From positions 4,154,001-4,218,000 of the forward strand of contig NZ_AP024643.1 in assembly GCF_019977195.1 (NCBI RefSeq): DNA of 64,000 bases, written 5' to 3'. The position numbers and the translations under genes are program-made. This document shows positions 37,056 to 46,541 of the stretch, piece after piece (position 1 is the stretch's first letter; each line of letters opens with the position of its first letter). The notes beneath the pieces are model-generated. The model searched no databases. It was not told where the DNA came from and was given only the letters and a program-made list of their open reading frames with translations. The stretch comes from Arthrobacter sp. StoSoilA2 (lineage in GTDB: Bacteria; Actinomycetota; Actinomycetes; Actinomycetales; Micrococcaceae).

Positions 37056-37400
37056 ATGGCTTCTGAGGACACCAACGCACCATCCGGAAATGGCACTGCC
37101 CGCCGCGAAATTACAGTTCGCCGGGCACCCAGGTTCGTTCCGTTCATGATCCTCGGTGCGATTGTGGGTGCAATCGCAGCCGCCTTCATCGCGTACGGCC
37201 GCCCCGCGGACCCCGCCTTCGACGCCAGCACCGTCTTCGGTTTCTTCCTGGTGGCCTGCGTTTCCGGCGGCGTCATCCTGTTCTCGATCCTCGCCCTGGT
37301 TCTGGACCGGATCAGCGTCAAGCGGACCAAGCGGGCAGTAGTGGAGGCCGTTCCGGATTCGGTTCCGGATGAGGGTCCAGAGTACGACGGCGGCCGCTAG
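37056..37400 (+). CDS. Small two-helix membrane protein upstream of purF
   Basis: A 114-residue protein with a basic N-terminus, two hydrophobic helices (FVPFMILGAIVGAIAAAFIAYG and VFGFFLVACVSGGVILFSILALVL) and an acidic tail. Small two-TM proteins of this kind are found next to purF in actinobacteria; function unknown. The ATG at 37056 removes a hydrophilic leader that would come from the preceding hairpin. Confidence 0.7.
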   Translation: MASEDTNAPSGNGTARREITVRRAPRFVPFMILGAIVGAIAAAFIAYGRPADPAFDASTVFGFFLVACVSGGVILFSILALVLDRISVKRTKRAVVEAVPDSVPDEGPEYDGGR

Positions 37401-37534
37401 GCAGCTGGCCCAGCGCACCTCTTTCAGGGGTGCCGCTGTGAGACACACCGCATTTTGGCCGAATCGGGCCTGTTCATGGGGTCACAAAGCCGGAGCGGGA
37501 ACTTACCACGGCCACAACATGAGACAATCGACCA

Positions 37535-39160
37535 GTGGCACGTGGCGACGGAAAACTTTCTCATGATCTTCTCCCCGGCGAAAAAGGCCCTCAGGACGCT
37601 TGTGGCGTCTTTGGGGTCTGGGCTCCCGGTGAAGAAGTAGCAAAACTCACCTATTACGGGCTGTATGCGCTGCAGCACCGCGGACAAGAGTCGGCTGGTA
37701 TTGCTACCAGTGACGGCAAGCGCATCAATGTCTATAAAGACATGGGCCTTGTGTCCCAGGTCTTCGATGAGACGACCCTGAACACCCTTACCGGACACCT
37801 GGCCGTTGGCCACTGCCGGTACTCCACCACTGGTGCAAGCCACTGGGCCAATGCGCAGCCCACCTTGGGCGCAACCGCGACCGGCACGGTTGCCCTGGCC
37901 CACAACGGCAACCTGACCAACACTGCTGAGCTCCGGGAAATGATCCTCGAGCGCAACGATGGCCAGTTGACCGGTGAAATGAAGCAGGGCAACACCTCTG
38001 ACACTGCCCTCGTGACAGCCCTCCTTGAGGGTGAAGAGGGCAAGACCCTGGAGCAGACCGCACTGGAGCTGCTGCCCAAGATCAAGGGTGGCTTCTGCTT
38101 CGTCTTCATGGACGAAGGAACCCTCTACGCTGCCCGCGATACGTACGGCATCCGCCCGCTGTGTCTGGGACGGCTGGACCGCGGTTGGGTTGTCGCTTCC
38201 GAGCAGGCCGGCCTGGCTACCGTTGGTGCGAGCTTCATCCGTGAGATCGAGCCCGGCGAGTTCATTGCCATCGACGAGGACGGCGTCCGCTCCCAGCGCT
38301 TCGCCGAGGCAACGCCCGCCGGCTGTGTCTTCGAGTACGTCTACCTCGCCCGTCCGGACGCGGCCATCGCAGGCCGCTCCGTGTACGAAGCCCGTGTTGA
38401 GATGGGCCGCCAGCTGGCCCGGGAAAACACCCACGAGGCCGACATCGTCATTCCGGTCCCCGAATCCGGTACCCCGGCAGCAGTCGGTTACGCCGAGCAG
38501 TCGGGCATCCCTTTCGCGCACGGCTTCGTCAAGAACGCCTACGTTGGCCGCACGTTCATCCAGCCGTCGCAGACCCTGCGCCAGCTGGGCATCCGCCTCA
38601 AGCTCAACGCCCTTGAATCCGTGATCCGCGGCAAGCGTGTTGTTGTGGTGGATGACTCGATCGTCCGCGGCAACACGCAGCGGGCCATTGTGCGGATGCT
38701 CCGCGAAGCAGGTGCCGCGGCTGTCCACGTGAAGATTTCTTCTCCGCCGGTCCAGTGGCCCTGCTTCTACGGCATCGACTTCGCTTCCCGAGCGGAGCTG
38801 ATTGCCAACGGCGCCACCATCGAGGAGATCTCCCAGGCAATCGGCGCCGACTCGCTGGCCTACATCTCCGAAGACGGCATGATCGGTGCAACCCAGCAGC
38901 CGCGCGAACGCCTCTGCACCGCGTGCTTCACTGGCCAGTACCCGATTGAGCTGCCGCATGCTGACAAGCTGGGCAAGAACCTGCTGGAGCGCACGGACCT
39001 CGGCGGATTGCCACCTGTTGCTGAGTCCCCCGCCGACTCCGAGGATCCGGCCGAAAAGCCCGGAGCTACGGGCTGCGATCCGGGCCCGGATGCTGAATTC
39101 GAGAACCTGCTGACCGACGCTGATCGTTTGACCGACGCCGACAAGAAAGAGTCTGTATGA
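37535..39160 (+). CDS. purF: Amidophosphoribosyltransferase
   Basis: A 541-residue first committed enzyme of purine synthesis, of the Bacillus type. Cys23 in GPQDACGVFGV is the N-terminal nucleophile after propeptide removal. The PRPP motif is VVVVDDSIVRGNTQRA, and extra cysteines (AGCVFEYVYL, PCFYGIDF, RLCTACFTGQYP) fit a [4Fe-4S] cluster. GTG start. The C-terminal tail past about 470 is acidic and disordered. Overlaps purM by ATGA. Confidence 0.95.
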   Translation: MARGDGKLSHDLLPGEKGPQDACGVFGVWAPGEEVAKLTYYGLYALQHRGQESAGIATSDGKRINVYKDMGLVSQVFDETTLNTLTGHLAVGHCRYSTTGASHWANAQPTLGATATGTVALAHNGNLTNTAELREMILERNDGQLTGEMKQGNTSDTALVTALLEGEEGKTLEQTALELLPKIKGGFCFVFMDEGTLYAARDTYGIRPLCLGRLDRGWVVASEQAGLATVGASFIREIEPGEFIAIDEDGVRSQRFAEATPAGCVFEYVYLARPDAAIAGRSVYEARVEMGRQLARENTHEADIVIPVPESGTPAAVGYAEQSGIPFAHGFVKNAYVGRTFIQPSQTLRQLGIRLKLNALESVIRGKRVVVVDDSIVRGNTQRAIVRMLREAGAAAVHVKISSPPVQWPCFYGIDFASRAELIANGATIEEISQAIGADSLAYISEDGMIGATQQPRERLCTACFTGQYPIELPHADKLGKNLLERTDLGGLPPVAESPADSEDPAEKPGATGCDPGPDAEFENLLTDADRLTDADKKESV

Positions 39161-40314
39161 CCTCCGCAACCCCCGCCGCTGGAAGCACCCCGAATTCAAC
39201 GGGCATCACCTACGCCTCCGCGGGTGTCGACGTCGAAGCGGGAGACCGCGCAGTCGAGCTCATGAAGGACGCCGTGAAGGCGACGCACAACACCTCGGTG
39301 ATTGGCGGCGTCGGCGGCTTCGCAGGCCTGTACGACGTCTCGAAGCTGCTCACCTACAAGAAGCCGTTGCTGGCCACGTCCACTGACGGCGTGGGGACCA
39401 AGGTTGCTATTGCGCAGGCCATGGACATCCACGACACCATCGGTTTCGACCTCGTGGGCATGGTTGTGGACGACATCGTTGTGGTCGGCGCTGAGCCCCT
39501 CTACATGACCGACTACATTGCCTGCGGCAAGGTTGTCCCGGAGCGTATCGCAGACATCGTCCGTGGTATCGCAGCTGCTTGCTCTGTGGCCGGCACCGCC
39601 CTGGTTGGCGGCGAGACCGCTGAGCACCCGGGTCTGCTGGGTGAGCACGAATACGACGTCGCCGGTGCCGCTACCGGTGTTGTCGAAGCTGACGCTTTGC
39701 TCGGCCCGGACCGCGTCCGCGCCGGCGACGTCGTGATCGGTATGGCATCTTCCGGCCTCCACTCCAACGGCTACTCCCTGGTACGCCGCGTCATCAACCA
39801 CGCCGGCTGGGCCCTGGACCGCCAGGTTTCCGAACTCGGCCGCACCCTTGGCGAGGAGCTGCTGGAGCCGACGCGCGTCTACGCAGCCGACTGCCTGGAC
39901 CTCGCCCGCACGTTCCCCGTATCAGCCGGCGCAGCCGTCCACGGCTTCAGCCACGTCACCGGTGGTGGCCTCGCTGCCAACCTGGCGCGGGTCCTCCCGC
40001 AGGGCCTTGTCGCCACGGTTGACCGCAACACCTGGGAGCTGCCCGCTATCTTCAAGCTGGTTTCCGAGTTGGGCAACGTGCCCCTCGCCGACCTTGAGCG
40101 CACGCTGAACCTCGGCGTCGGCATGGTGGCCATCGTGTCCCCGGAAGCCGCTGACGCTGCCGTGGCACGCCTCAACGAGCGCGGCCTGCCGTCCTGGATC
40201 ATGGGTACGGTTACTGCGGATTCCGACTCGATCGACAAGACCGGCCCGGACTACGTCCAGGGTGCCAAGGGTGTCGACGGCGGTGCCGTGCGTTTGGTGA
40301 ACGCCTACGCCTAA
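39157..40314 (+). CDS. purM: Phosphoribosylformylglycinamidine cyclo-ligase
   Basis: A 385-residue AIR synthetase: TYASAGVDVEAGDRAVELMK, LLATSTDGVGTKVAIAQ (ATP site), DIVVVGAEPLYMTDYIACGK and HGFSHVTGGGLAANLARVLP. It closes the imidazole ring of AIR. Translationally coupled to purF. A strong terminator follows the stop. Confidence 0.96.
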   Translation: MTSATPAAGSTPNSTGITYASAGVDVEAGDRAVELMKDAVKATHNTSVIGGVGGFAGLYDVSKLLTYKKPLLATSTDGVGTKVAIAQAMDIHDTIGFDLVGMVVDDIVVVGAEPLYMTDYIACGKVVPERIADIVRGIAAACSVAGTALVGGETAEHPGLLGEHEYDVAGAATGVVEADALLGPDRVRAGDVVIGMASSGLHSNGYSLVRRVINHAGWALDRQVSELGRTLGEELLEPTRVYAADCLDLARTFPVSAGAAVHGFSHVTGGGLAANLARVLPQGLVATVDRNTWELPAIFKLVSELGNVPLADLERTLNLGVGMVAIVSPEAADAAVARLNERGLPSWIMGTVTADSDSIDKTGPDYVQGAKGVDGGAVRLVNAYA

Positions 40315-40331
40315 GCGCGTTTCCTCTTAGT

Positions 40332-40383
40332 CAAAGAGCGGCCGGGCAGTTGATCTCAACTGCCCGGCCGCTCTTTGTTTTTG
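40332..40383 (+). terminator. Strong rho-independent terminator of purF-purM
   Basis: A roughly 20-bp GC-rich stem (CAAAGAGCGGCCGGGCAGTT paired with its complement) followed by TTTTT. The A-rich left edge may allow some function for the leftward genes too. Confidence 0.9.
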
Positions 40384-40445
40384 CTGCTTGTAGGTTCCTG
40401 ACCTGTTTTGATCGTTCCGGAGTTTGCCCTCCGACGCCAGGATGG

Positions 40446-41216
40446 TCAGATCTGGATCAAGCTGAGAACGCCGCCTTGGGGATCCTGGATGGTAGCCAGA
40501 GATCCTGTTTCCGGCCTGTCTTCCGGCTCCACGAGCACCACCCCACCCGCAGCTAGCGCTGCTTCGGCGGCTTTACGAATATCCGCCACGCCGAAATAGA
40601 TCTGCCAACCGGCTTCCTCGCCCTCTTCGGCAGGGACAACCCCCGCCACCTCATCGCCTTTCACTATCAGCGTGCTGTAGCTGCCGCCGTCGTCCTGCGG
40701 GTATTCGGTGACTTCATGCCCGAAAAGCTGCTGGAAAAACGCGATGGCTCCCTGCGGTTCCGGAGTCAGCAGCTCAGCCCAAGCCAGGGCGCCAGCTTCA
40801 TTGAAAAGGTGGCTTCCAATGTGGGTACCCGCTTGCCAGATCCCTGTGGTTCCGCCGCCGGGCGCCTCGATGAAGGCCAGGACGCCGGTATCGGCCACCT
40901 GCTCCGGGCCGAACGCGAGCTTCCCACCAGCATGGACGGCGTCTTCCGCTATCTCCTCAGCGTCCGTTGCGGCGAGATAGATGTTCCACTGGCCATGCTT
41001 GCCGGCAGCCTCCTGCATGGGATTCTGCGGAGCGATAACCGCCACCAGGTCCTTGCCCACAAAGGCCTGAGCGTAGCTGCGGCCGTCAGGCGTAGGCAGA
41101 TCCGTGAACGTCCAGTCGAACAACTTGCCGTAGAAGGCCTTGGCTGCGGAAACATCCGGGGTCTGCAGATCGGCCCAGCAGGGTTCACCACTTGAATAAT
41201 GGGTCCGGGAAGTCAT
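40446..41216 (-). CDS. VOC-family (glyoxalase/bleomycin-resistance fold) protein
   Basis: A 256-residue protein with two tandem VOC modules: GEPCWADLQTPDVSAAKAFYGKLFDWTF (start of module 1) and LAWAELLTPEPQGAIAFFQQLFGHEV (module 2, from about 140). The second of two similar genes in a row; its ATG overlaps the upstream stop by four bases. Such paired-domain proteins are widespread in actinobacteria with unproven substrates. A hydrolase, dioxygenase or binding role cannot be told apart here. Confidence 0.82.
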   Translation of the reverse strand: MTSRTHYSSGEPCWADLQTPDVSAAKAFYGKLFDWTFTDLPTPDGRSYAQAFVGKDLVAVIAPQNPMQEAAGKHGQWNIYLAATDAEEIAEDAVHAGGKLAFGPEQVADTGVLAFIEAPGGGTTGIWQAGTHIGSHLFNEAGALAWAELLTPEPQGAIAFFQQLFGHEVTEYPQDDGGSYSTLIVKGDEVAGVVPAEEGEEAGWQIYFGVADIRKAAEAALAAGGVVLVEPEDRPETGSLATIQDPQGGVLSLIQI

Positions 41217-41995
41217 GCTGCGAGTCCTGTCATGATGCTGAACGCTGCGCCGGCGGGGTCCATGAGCACAGCCATACGCCCGATTCCTGGAACATCGAAA
41301 GCCGGAGCGATCACGTGAGCTCCAAGCTCAACAGCCTGCGCCACAGCCGCGTCCACGTCCTCGACGCCGAAGTACGTCATCCAGAAAGGCGAGAGTCCTT
41401 CAATCGGCAGCTTGAGGGCACCGGCAATCCTCTTTCCGTCCACCAGCAGGCTGGTGTACTCCTGAAGATCACCTGCGGGTGCAGTTTCGCTGCTGCATCC
41501 CGTCACGGCCTCGTAGAACTTCACGGCCTTGGGGACGTCGTCAGTCTGTAGTTCATTCCAGATCATGGTGCCCGGCTCATTGACCAAGCCGGACCCGGGG
41601 TGGGTTCCAGCTTCCCAGAAGCCGATCTGCGCGCCCGTGGGATCAATGGCGAAGAACATCCGTCCGCTGCCGTTCGGCACGTCGTCAGGCTCGAACAGGA
41701 TGGACCCGCCGGCGGCCACAGCCCGCTGGGCCGCGTCATCCACGGAGTCCACGGCAATGTAGTTGGCCCAATAGGACGGCATTCCCTCTGGAGCATCCGG
41801 CATTTGCTGCATCATGCCCGCGACTTTGCGGCCATGGAGAGAGGCCATGTAGTAGGTCATGCCGTTACCGGCGTCCATGGGATCCAGCTCCCAGCCAAAG
41901 AGCCCGCTGTAAAACTTCTTGGAAACCTCAACGTCGGTGGAGGACAGGTCCACCCAACATGGTGTCCCCTGCTTGTACCTCTCGACCACCGGCAT
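41213..41995 (-). CDS. VOC-family protein (paralogue of the next gene)
   Basis: A 260-residue two-module VOC protein: TPCWVDLSSTDVEVSKKFYSGLFGWEL, then WNELQTDDVPKAVKFYEAVTGC. Same architecture and order as the protein encoded downstream, so the two arose by duplication and may form a heterodimer. RBS AAAGGGAA. Together they interrupt the common actinobacterial order purF-purM-DUF3073. Confidence 0.82.
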   Translation of the reverse strand: MPVVERYKQGTPCWVDLSSTDVEVSKKFYSGLFGWELDPMDAGNGMTYYMASLHGRKVAGMMQQMPDAPEGMPSYWANYIAVDSVDDAAQRAVAAGGSILFEPDDVPNGSGRMFFAIDPTGAQIGFWEAGTHPGSGLVNEPGTMIWNELQTDDVPKAVKFYEAVTGCSSETAPAGDLQEYTSLLVDGKRIAGALKLPIEGLSPFWMTYFGVEDVDAAVAQAVELGAHVIAPAFDVPGIGRMAVLMDPAGAAFSIMTGLAA

Positions 41996-42015
41996 GCCGT
42001 TCCCTTTCCTAGCAA

Positions 42016-42074
42016 CGCGGGGTCACTTACGGCCCATGTTGAGGCCTGGATTGGGCCCTAAGTGACCCCGCGTC
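42016..42074. repeat. Long inverted repeat upstream of the VOC genes
   Basis: ACGCGGGGTCACTTA (42016-42030) is perfectly matched by TAAGTGACCCCGCGT (42060-42074), and the interior adds GGCCCAT / ATTGGGCC, making a nearly continuous stem. It is too GC-rich and symmetrical for a simple operator. The rest of the 41996-42344 gap holds only a terminator (42202-42252). Confidence 0.75.
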
Positions 42075-42201
42075 GGAGTCCATGGGGACTACGCTATGGC
42101 GCTTCCGCTCCTTTCGCCAGACGTGCGCCTGGTTACCCGGGCAGCCGAACGGGTTCGGCTGCCCGATGGGAGCCACGGCAAGATCCAAATTCCCACACAA
42201 A

Positions 42202-42252
42202 AAAGAGGCCCGCAGGGTACGCCAATGAATGGCGTGGCCTGCGGGCCTCTTT
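42202..42252 (-). terminator. Bidirectional-looking terminator after the DUF3073 gene
   Basis: AAAGAGGCCCGCAGG / CCTGCGGGCCTCTTT form a 15-bp stem with an inner ACGCC/GGCGT. The A-run on its left is a T-run for leftward transcripts, fitting the end of the leftward DUF3073 gene. Confidence 0.85.
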
Positions 42253-42344
42253 CAGAGATATTCGGCATCCGGAGATGCGCGACGACCTTAATGTACGACG
42301 GCGGTACGCAAGTCAGTGCCACAGGCACCGATTATTTGCGACAG

Positions 42345-42569
42345 CTATCCGATACGGCGGGTGTCTACCTCGTCGTCATCGTCTTCCGCGTACTTGTCCT
42401 CATATGCCGAGTAGTCCGGCTCCGGGGGATCTTCGGGGAAGTGGCTTTTTACACGACTGGATGGGCCCGTGAGCTCACGCTCAAGTGCCGAATAGTCAGT
42501 GTTCGGGGAGTAGTACTTGATGTCCCGAGCCTGCTTGGTAGCTTTTGCCTTTTGACGGCCGCGCCCCAT
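42345..42569 (-). CDS. DUF3073 family protein
   Basis: A 74-residue actinobacterial protein: MGRGRQKAKATKQARDIKYYSPNTDYSALERELTG, then an acidic tail ending DDDDEVDTRRIG. The family is conserved near purM in actinobacteria and its function is unknown. The ATG at 42569 gives the canonical N-terminus. Confidence 0.92.
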   Translation of the reverse strand: MGRGRQKAKATKQARDIKYYSPNTDYSALERELTGPSSRVKSHFPEDPPEPDYSAYEDKYAEDDDDEVDTRRIG

Positions 42570-42812
42570 GGCGTGACCCCCTTTTGTACTTGGACCGGAG
42601 GTGGTCACCTTGGCTATCGGTGAGGCCCCGGAATGTTTGGTCAATTTGTCGTATGTCTAGATTACATGCTTTCAGGGGTGCCTGCGTGCCACCCTGGACC
42701 TGCGTCGGGTACAACTGCAGCCCAAACCGCTCCCCACCACCTCCAATACACCCAAAAATTGGGTAGAGTCTGCCTCAATGCGGCTCCAGAGCAGGAAGGC
42801 AGACTCCGGGAT

Positions 42813-43700
42813 ATGAGCGAGGACACCACCCCACCACGTGATGATTCAACGCGCGATAAAGGCGAGGCCGGGGTGCCACCTGCACCCAAGGTACCGCCCA
42901 CGCCGCCGCAGGCCCCGGGACAGCAGCCGAAGCAACCTTTGGGAACACAGCCCGAGGCTTCAGGCCTGCAGCCGGACCCTGCGCCGGATCTGGACCCGGA
43001 CTTCGTGCCTAATCCCAGCGACCAGCCCGATCCTGCGCTGCCGCCCGACTCCGGCCAGCCCGAGCACTCAGGCCAGGCAGAATATCCTGGCCAGCCACAG
43101 TACCCGGGCCAACCAGCCGGCCCCTACCAGCCGGGGGATCCTTACCAGCCCGGGGATCCCGCGCAGGAACCCACAAACACTCCACACGGGGACCCTGTAA
43201 AACGCCAGCGGTTTGTCATCGGCGCGATTGTGGTGGGCGTCCTGGTGCTTATCGGCGTCGTGATCTGGGTGCTGTTGAATCTGCTGGGGACGCGCCCGGA
43301 AGCTGTTGTCACCACACCGAGCCCGACCGCAAGCCTTGGCCCGCTACCGCGGGATACCGAAGCCAAGGATTTCCAGGTGGGTGATTGCTTTGCCGACTTC
43401 GATCCCAATGCCCCCAAGGCCAGGGCCGTTCCCTGTGACACGGAGCATTCAGCCCAACTAGGCGCCGTCCACATATATCCAGCGGATGATTCCTTCCCCG
43501 GCACCAATGCGCTGAAGGACAAGGGCCGCGAAGTCTGCGGCAACGTCAAGCTGAATCACGAGGTGGCCGATAAGTACGTGCTGCTTCAGCAGAACGTCTA
43601 CCCGAGCACCACGAGTTGGGATCGGGGCGACCGCCGCGTTGATTGCTTCATCGTTGTGGATTCGGGCAACACCATCAAGGAAGACCTCCTCAGCAGATAG
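42813..43700 (+). CDS. Septum-formation-like membrane protein
   Basis: A 295-residue protein. The N-terminal 125 residues are Pro/Gln/Gly-rich with PGQPxYPGQP-like repeats; one transmembrane helix follows (RFVIGAIVVGVLVLIGVVIWVLLNLL, about 132-157). The extracellular domain carries FQVGDCFADFD, VPCDTEHSAQLGAV and VDCFIVV, the cysteine pattern of the actinobacterial septum_form family. Probably a single-pass cell-envelope protein; the role in division is by family name only. Confidence 0.78.
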   Translation: MSEDTTPPRDDSTRDKGEAGVPPAPKVPPTPPQAPGQQPKQPLGTQPEASGLQPDPAPDLDPDFVPNPSDQPDPALPPDSGQPEHSGQAEYPGQPQYPGQPAGPYQPGDPYQPGDPAQEPTNTPHGDPVKRQRFVIGAIVVGVLVLIGVVIWVLLNLLGTRPEAVVTTPSPTASLGPLPRDTEAKDFQVGDCFADFDPNAPKARAVPCDTEHSAQLGAVHIYPADDSFPGTNALKDKGREVCGNVKLNHEVADKYVLLQQNVYPSTTSWDRGDRRVDCFIVVDSGNTIKEDLLSR

Positions 43701-43708
43701 CGCCCGGC

Positions 43709-46366
43709 CTACTTCTTACGAACCAGTAGTCCAGTGCCCACCGTCGGGCCGCCGTCGGGACCTGTCAGCGCCTCGAATCCCTCAATGGTGAGTTCGTCGA
43801 GGTCGGCTGCGGTATCCACCAGGACAGTATCGCCGTCGCTGATCTCGCCGGCCAGGATCTCCTTGGCCAGGCGGTCTCCGATTTCGCGCTGGACGAGGCG
43901 TCGCAGGGGTCGCGCACCGTACGCGGAGTCATAGCCTGACATCGCGAGCCAGGCACGGGCTCCATCGGTCACTTCGAGGGTCAAGCGGCGGTCCCGCAGT
44001 CGCTTGGTGAGTTCGGCAACGTGGAGCTCCACGATCCGGGCAAGCTCCTCCACTGACAGTGGATCGAACAGAACGATCTCGTCCAGACGATTCAGGAACT
44101 CCGGCTTGAACGAGGCCTGTACCACCGCCATGACGGCATCGCGCTTGGCTTTGGCATCCAGGGACGGGTCCACCAGGAACTGGCTTCCGGAGTTGGACGT
44201 CAGCACCAGGAGCGTATTGCGGAAGTCCACCGTCCGTCCTTGACCGTCTGTGAGCCGGCCATCATCCAGAACCTGCAGGAGGATGTCGAACACCTCCGGA
44301 TGGGCCTTTTCAACCTCGTCGAGCAGCACAACAGAGTATGGGCGACGACGAACGGCTTCCGTTAGCTGTCCGCCTTCTTCGTAGCCAACGTATCCCGGAG
44401 GGGCACCGACCAAGCGCGCTACAGAGTGCTTCTCTCCATACTCGGACATATCGATCCGGATCATGGCGCGCTCATCGTCAAAGAGGAAGTCGGCCAAGGC
44501 CTTTGCCAGCTCGGTCTTGCCAACGCCGGTTGGGCCGAGGAACAGGAACGAGCCCGTGGGGCGGTTGGGATCGCTAATGCCGGCCCGCGCACGGCGGACG
44601 GCGTCCGAAACTGCCTGCACAGCCTTGGTTTGGCCAATCAGGCGCTTGCCGAGTTCCTCCTCCATGTGCAGCAGCTTTTGGGATTCACCCTGCAGCATGC
44701 GCCCAGCCGGAATGCCGGTCCAGGCGGAGATGACCTCGGCGATGTCGTCCGCAGTCACTTCCTCTGCGACCATGAGCTCGGGCTTTGCATCGCCCCGGGC
44801 AGACTCCTCCTCGGCAGCCGCATTGAGCTCACGTTCAAGGGCAGGAAGCTCGCCATAAAGTATCCGCGACGCTGACTCAAGGTCGCCTTCGCGCTGGTAC
44901 TTTTCGGCGGCAGATCGCAGCTCGTCGATCTTCGCCTTAAGGTCACCCACCCTGTTGAGTCCGGCCTTCTCAGCTTCCCAACGGGCGTTGAGGGCCCTGA
45001 GTGCTTCCTTCTTGTCCGCCATGTCGGCGCGGAGTGCCGCCAGGCGCTCGACCGATGCAGGATCAGTCTCACCCTGAAGCGCCAGTTCTTCCATGGTCAG
45101 GCGGTCGACGGAACGGCGGAGCTGGTCGATCTCCTCCGGCGCAGAGTCAATCTCCATCCGAAGCCGTGACGCGGCCTCGTCCACAAGGTCGATCGCTTTA
45201 TCCGGAAGCTGACGGCCCGAGATGTAACGGTTGGAGAGGGTTGCTGCTGCGACCAAGGCGGAGTCGGCGATTGCCACCTTGTGGTGGGCCTCGTACCGCT
45301 CCTTGAGGCCGCGAAGAATGCCAATGGTGTCCTCGACGCTCGGCTCGCCCACGTAGACCTGCTGGAAGCGGCGTTCCAAGGCAGGGTCCTTCTCGATGTT
45401 TTCGCGATACTCATCCAAGGTGGTGGCACCAATGAGGCGCAGCTCGCCGCGGGCCAGCATCGGCTTGAGCATGTTGCCGGCGTCCATGGCACTATCACCC
45501 GTGGCACCGGCTCCAACAACGGTGTGGATTTCATCGATGAACGTGACGATCTGGCCGTTGGAGTTCTTGATCTCCTCCAGAACCGCCTTGAGCCGCTCCT
45601 CGAACTCACCGCGGTACTTGGCGCCCGCCACCATGGAGGCCATGTCCAAGGCAATGAGGGTCTTGCCACGGAGGCTCTCCGGAACATCGCCGGCAACCAT
45701 CCGCTGGGCCAGGCCTTCAACGACGGCAGTCTTACCCACGCCAGGCTCACCAATGAGGACAGGATTGTTCTTGGTGCGGCGGCTCAGGACCTGAACCACG
45801 CGACGAATCTCGCTGTCGCGCCCGATAACGGGATCCAGCTTCCCTGAACGGGCGATGGCAGTGAGGTCCGTGCCGAACTTCTCCAGGGCCTGGAACGTAT
45901 TTTCGGGATCCGGCGAGTTGACCTTTCGATCGCCCCGGACACCCGGCAGGGCGGCAAGCAGCGCTTCGTGGGAGGCCCCGGCGTCGCGCATTAATTTGCC
46001 CACGGCGTCACTGCCGGCCGAAAGCCCCAACAGCAGGTGCTCCGTAGAGACAAAGGAGTCGCCGAGTTTGTCGGCCTCGTTCTGGGCAGCCTGAATGGCC
46101 TGCATCGACTGCCGGGACAGCTGGGCTTGCTGGACCGAGCTGCCCGAAGAGGACGGCAGCGACTTGATGGCCGAACTGGCCTGAACGCTCACGGCGTCCG
46201 GATCAGCACCCGTGGCGCGCAGGAGAGCGACAGCGACGCCCTCGCGCTGGTCCATGAGGGCCTTGAGCAGATGCGCCGGCTCCAACTGCGGGTTGCCCGC
46301 AGTGGAGGCATTCATGGCGGCCGCAGAAAGGGCCTCCTGGCTTTTGGTGGTGAATTTGACGTCCAA
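43709..46366 (-). CDS. clpB: ATP-dependent disaggregase ClpB
   Basis: An 885-residue Hsp100 chaperone that works with DnaK to dissolve aggregates. Order: N-domain (MDVKFTTKSQEALSAAAM), AAA1 with Walker A GEPGVGKT, middle coiled coil (about 400-530), AAA2 with Walker A GPTGVGKT, and a D2-small domain (GARPLRRLVQREIGD). The TTG at 46366, seven bases after GGGAG, is the likely start; a longer in-frame reading would run through the HAIR operator. Probably repressed by HspR. Confidence 0.95.
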   Translation of the reverse strand: MDVKFTTKSQEALSAAAMNASTAGNPQLEPAHLLKALMDQREGVAVALLRATGADPDAVSVQASSAIKSLPSSSGSSVQQAQLSRQSMQAIQAAQNEADKLGDSFVSTEHLLLGLSAGSDAVGKLMRDAGASHEALLAALPGVRGDRKVNSPDPENTFQALEKFGTDLTAIARSGKLDPVIGRDSEIRRVVQVLSRRTKNNPVLIGEPGVGKTAVVEGLAQRMVAGDVPESLRGKTLIALDMASMVAGAKYRGEFEERLKAVLEEIKNSNGQIVTFIDEIHTVVGAGATGDSAMDAGNMLKPMLARGELRLIGATTLDEYRENIEKDPALERRFQQVYVGEPSVEDTIGILRGLKERYEAHHKVAIADSALVAAATLSNRYISGRQLPDKAIDLVDEAASRLRMEIDSAPEEIDQLRRSVDRLTMEELALQGETDPASVERLAALRADMADKKEALRALNARWEAEKAGLNRVGDLKAKIDELRSAAEKYQREGDLESASRILYGELPALERELNAAAEEESARGDAKPELMVAEEVTADDIAEVISAWTGIPAGRMLQGESQKLLHMEEELGKRLIGQTKAVQAVSDAVRRARAGISDPNRPTGSFLFLGPTGVGKTELAKALADFLFDDERAMIRIDMSEYGEKHSVARLVGAPPGYVGYEEGGQLTEAVRRRPYSVVLLDEVEKAHPEVFDILLQVLDDGRLTDGQGRTVDFRNTLLVLTSNSGSQFLVDPSLDAKAKRDAVMAVVQASFKPEFLNRLDEIVLFDPLSVEELARIVELHVAELTKRLRDRRLTLEVTDGARAWLAMSGYDSAYGARPLRRLVQREIGDRLAKEILAGEISDGDTVLVDTAADLDELTIEGFEALTGPDGGPTVGTGLLVRKK

Positions 46367-46402
46367 AGAGAGCTCCCTTTCTGGAGTGTGACCAATACTT
46401 TC

Positions 46403-46429
46403 AAAGTTGAGTCTACTACGCTCAACTTT
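46403..46429 (-). promoter_or_regulatory. HAIR element (HspR operator) of clpB
   Basis: GTTGAGT-N7-GCTCAAC (46406-46426), with flanking AAA/TTT, matches the HspR inverted repeat CTTGAGT-N7-ACTCAAG. It lies 37 bases before the clpB start. Confidence 0.8.
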
Positions 46430-46541
46430 GCTTTTTGATCCACTGTGTTCCATGTTTGCCCACGGCGAAACAGGTGTCCAGACCTAACGACGGCTATGTG
46501 AATAACAGGAGGCCAGAAGCCATCACCCGTAGGCTGAGGCC

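Noticed and set aside
37424..39199. 591-residue leftward open frame over purF
   Set aside because: Antisense to a clear purF; no motif or ribosome site.
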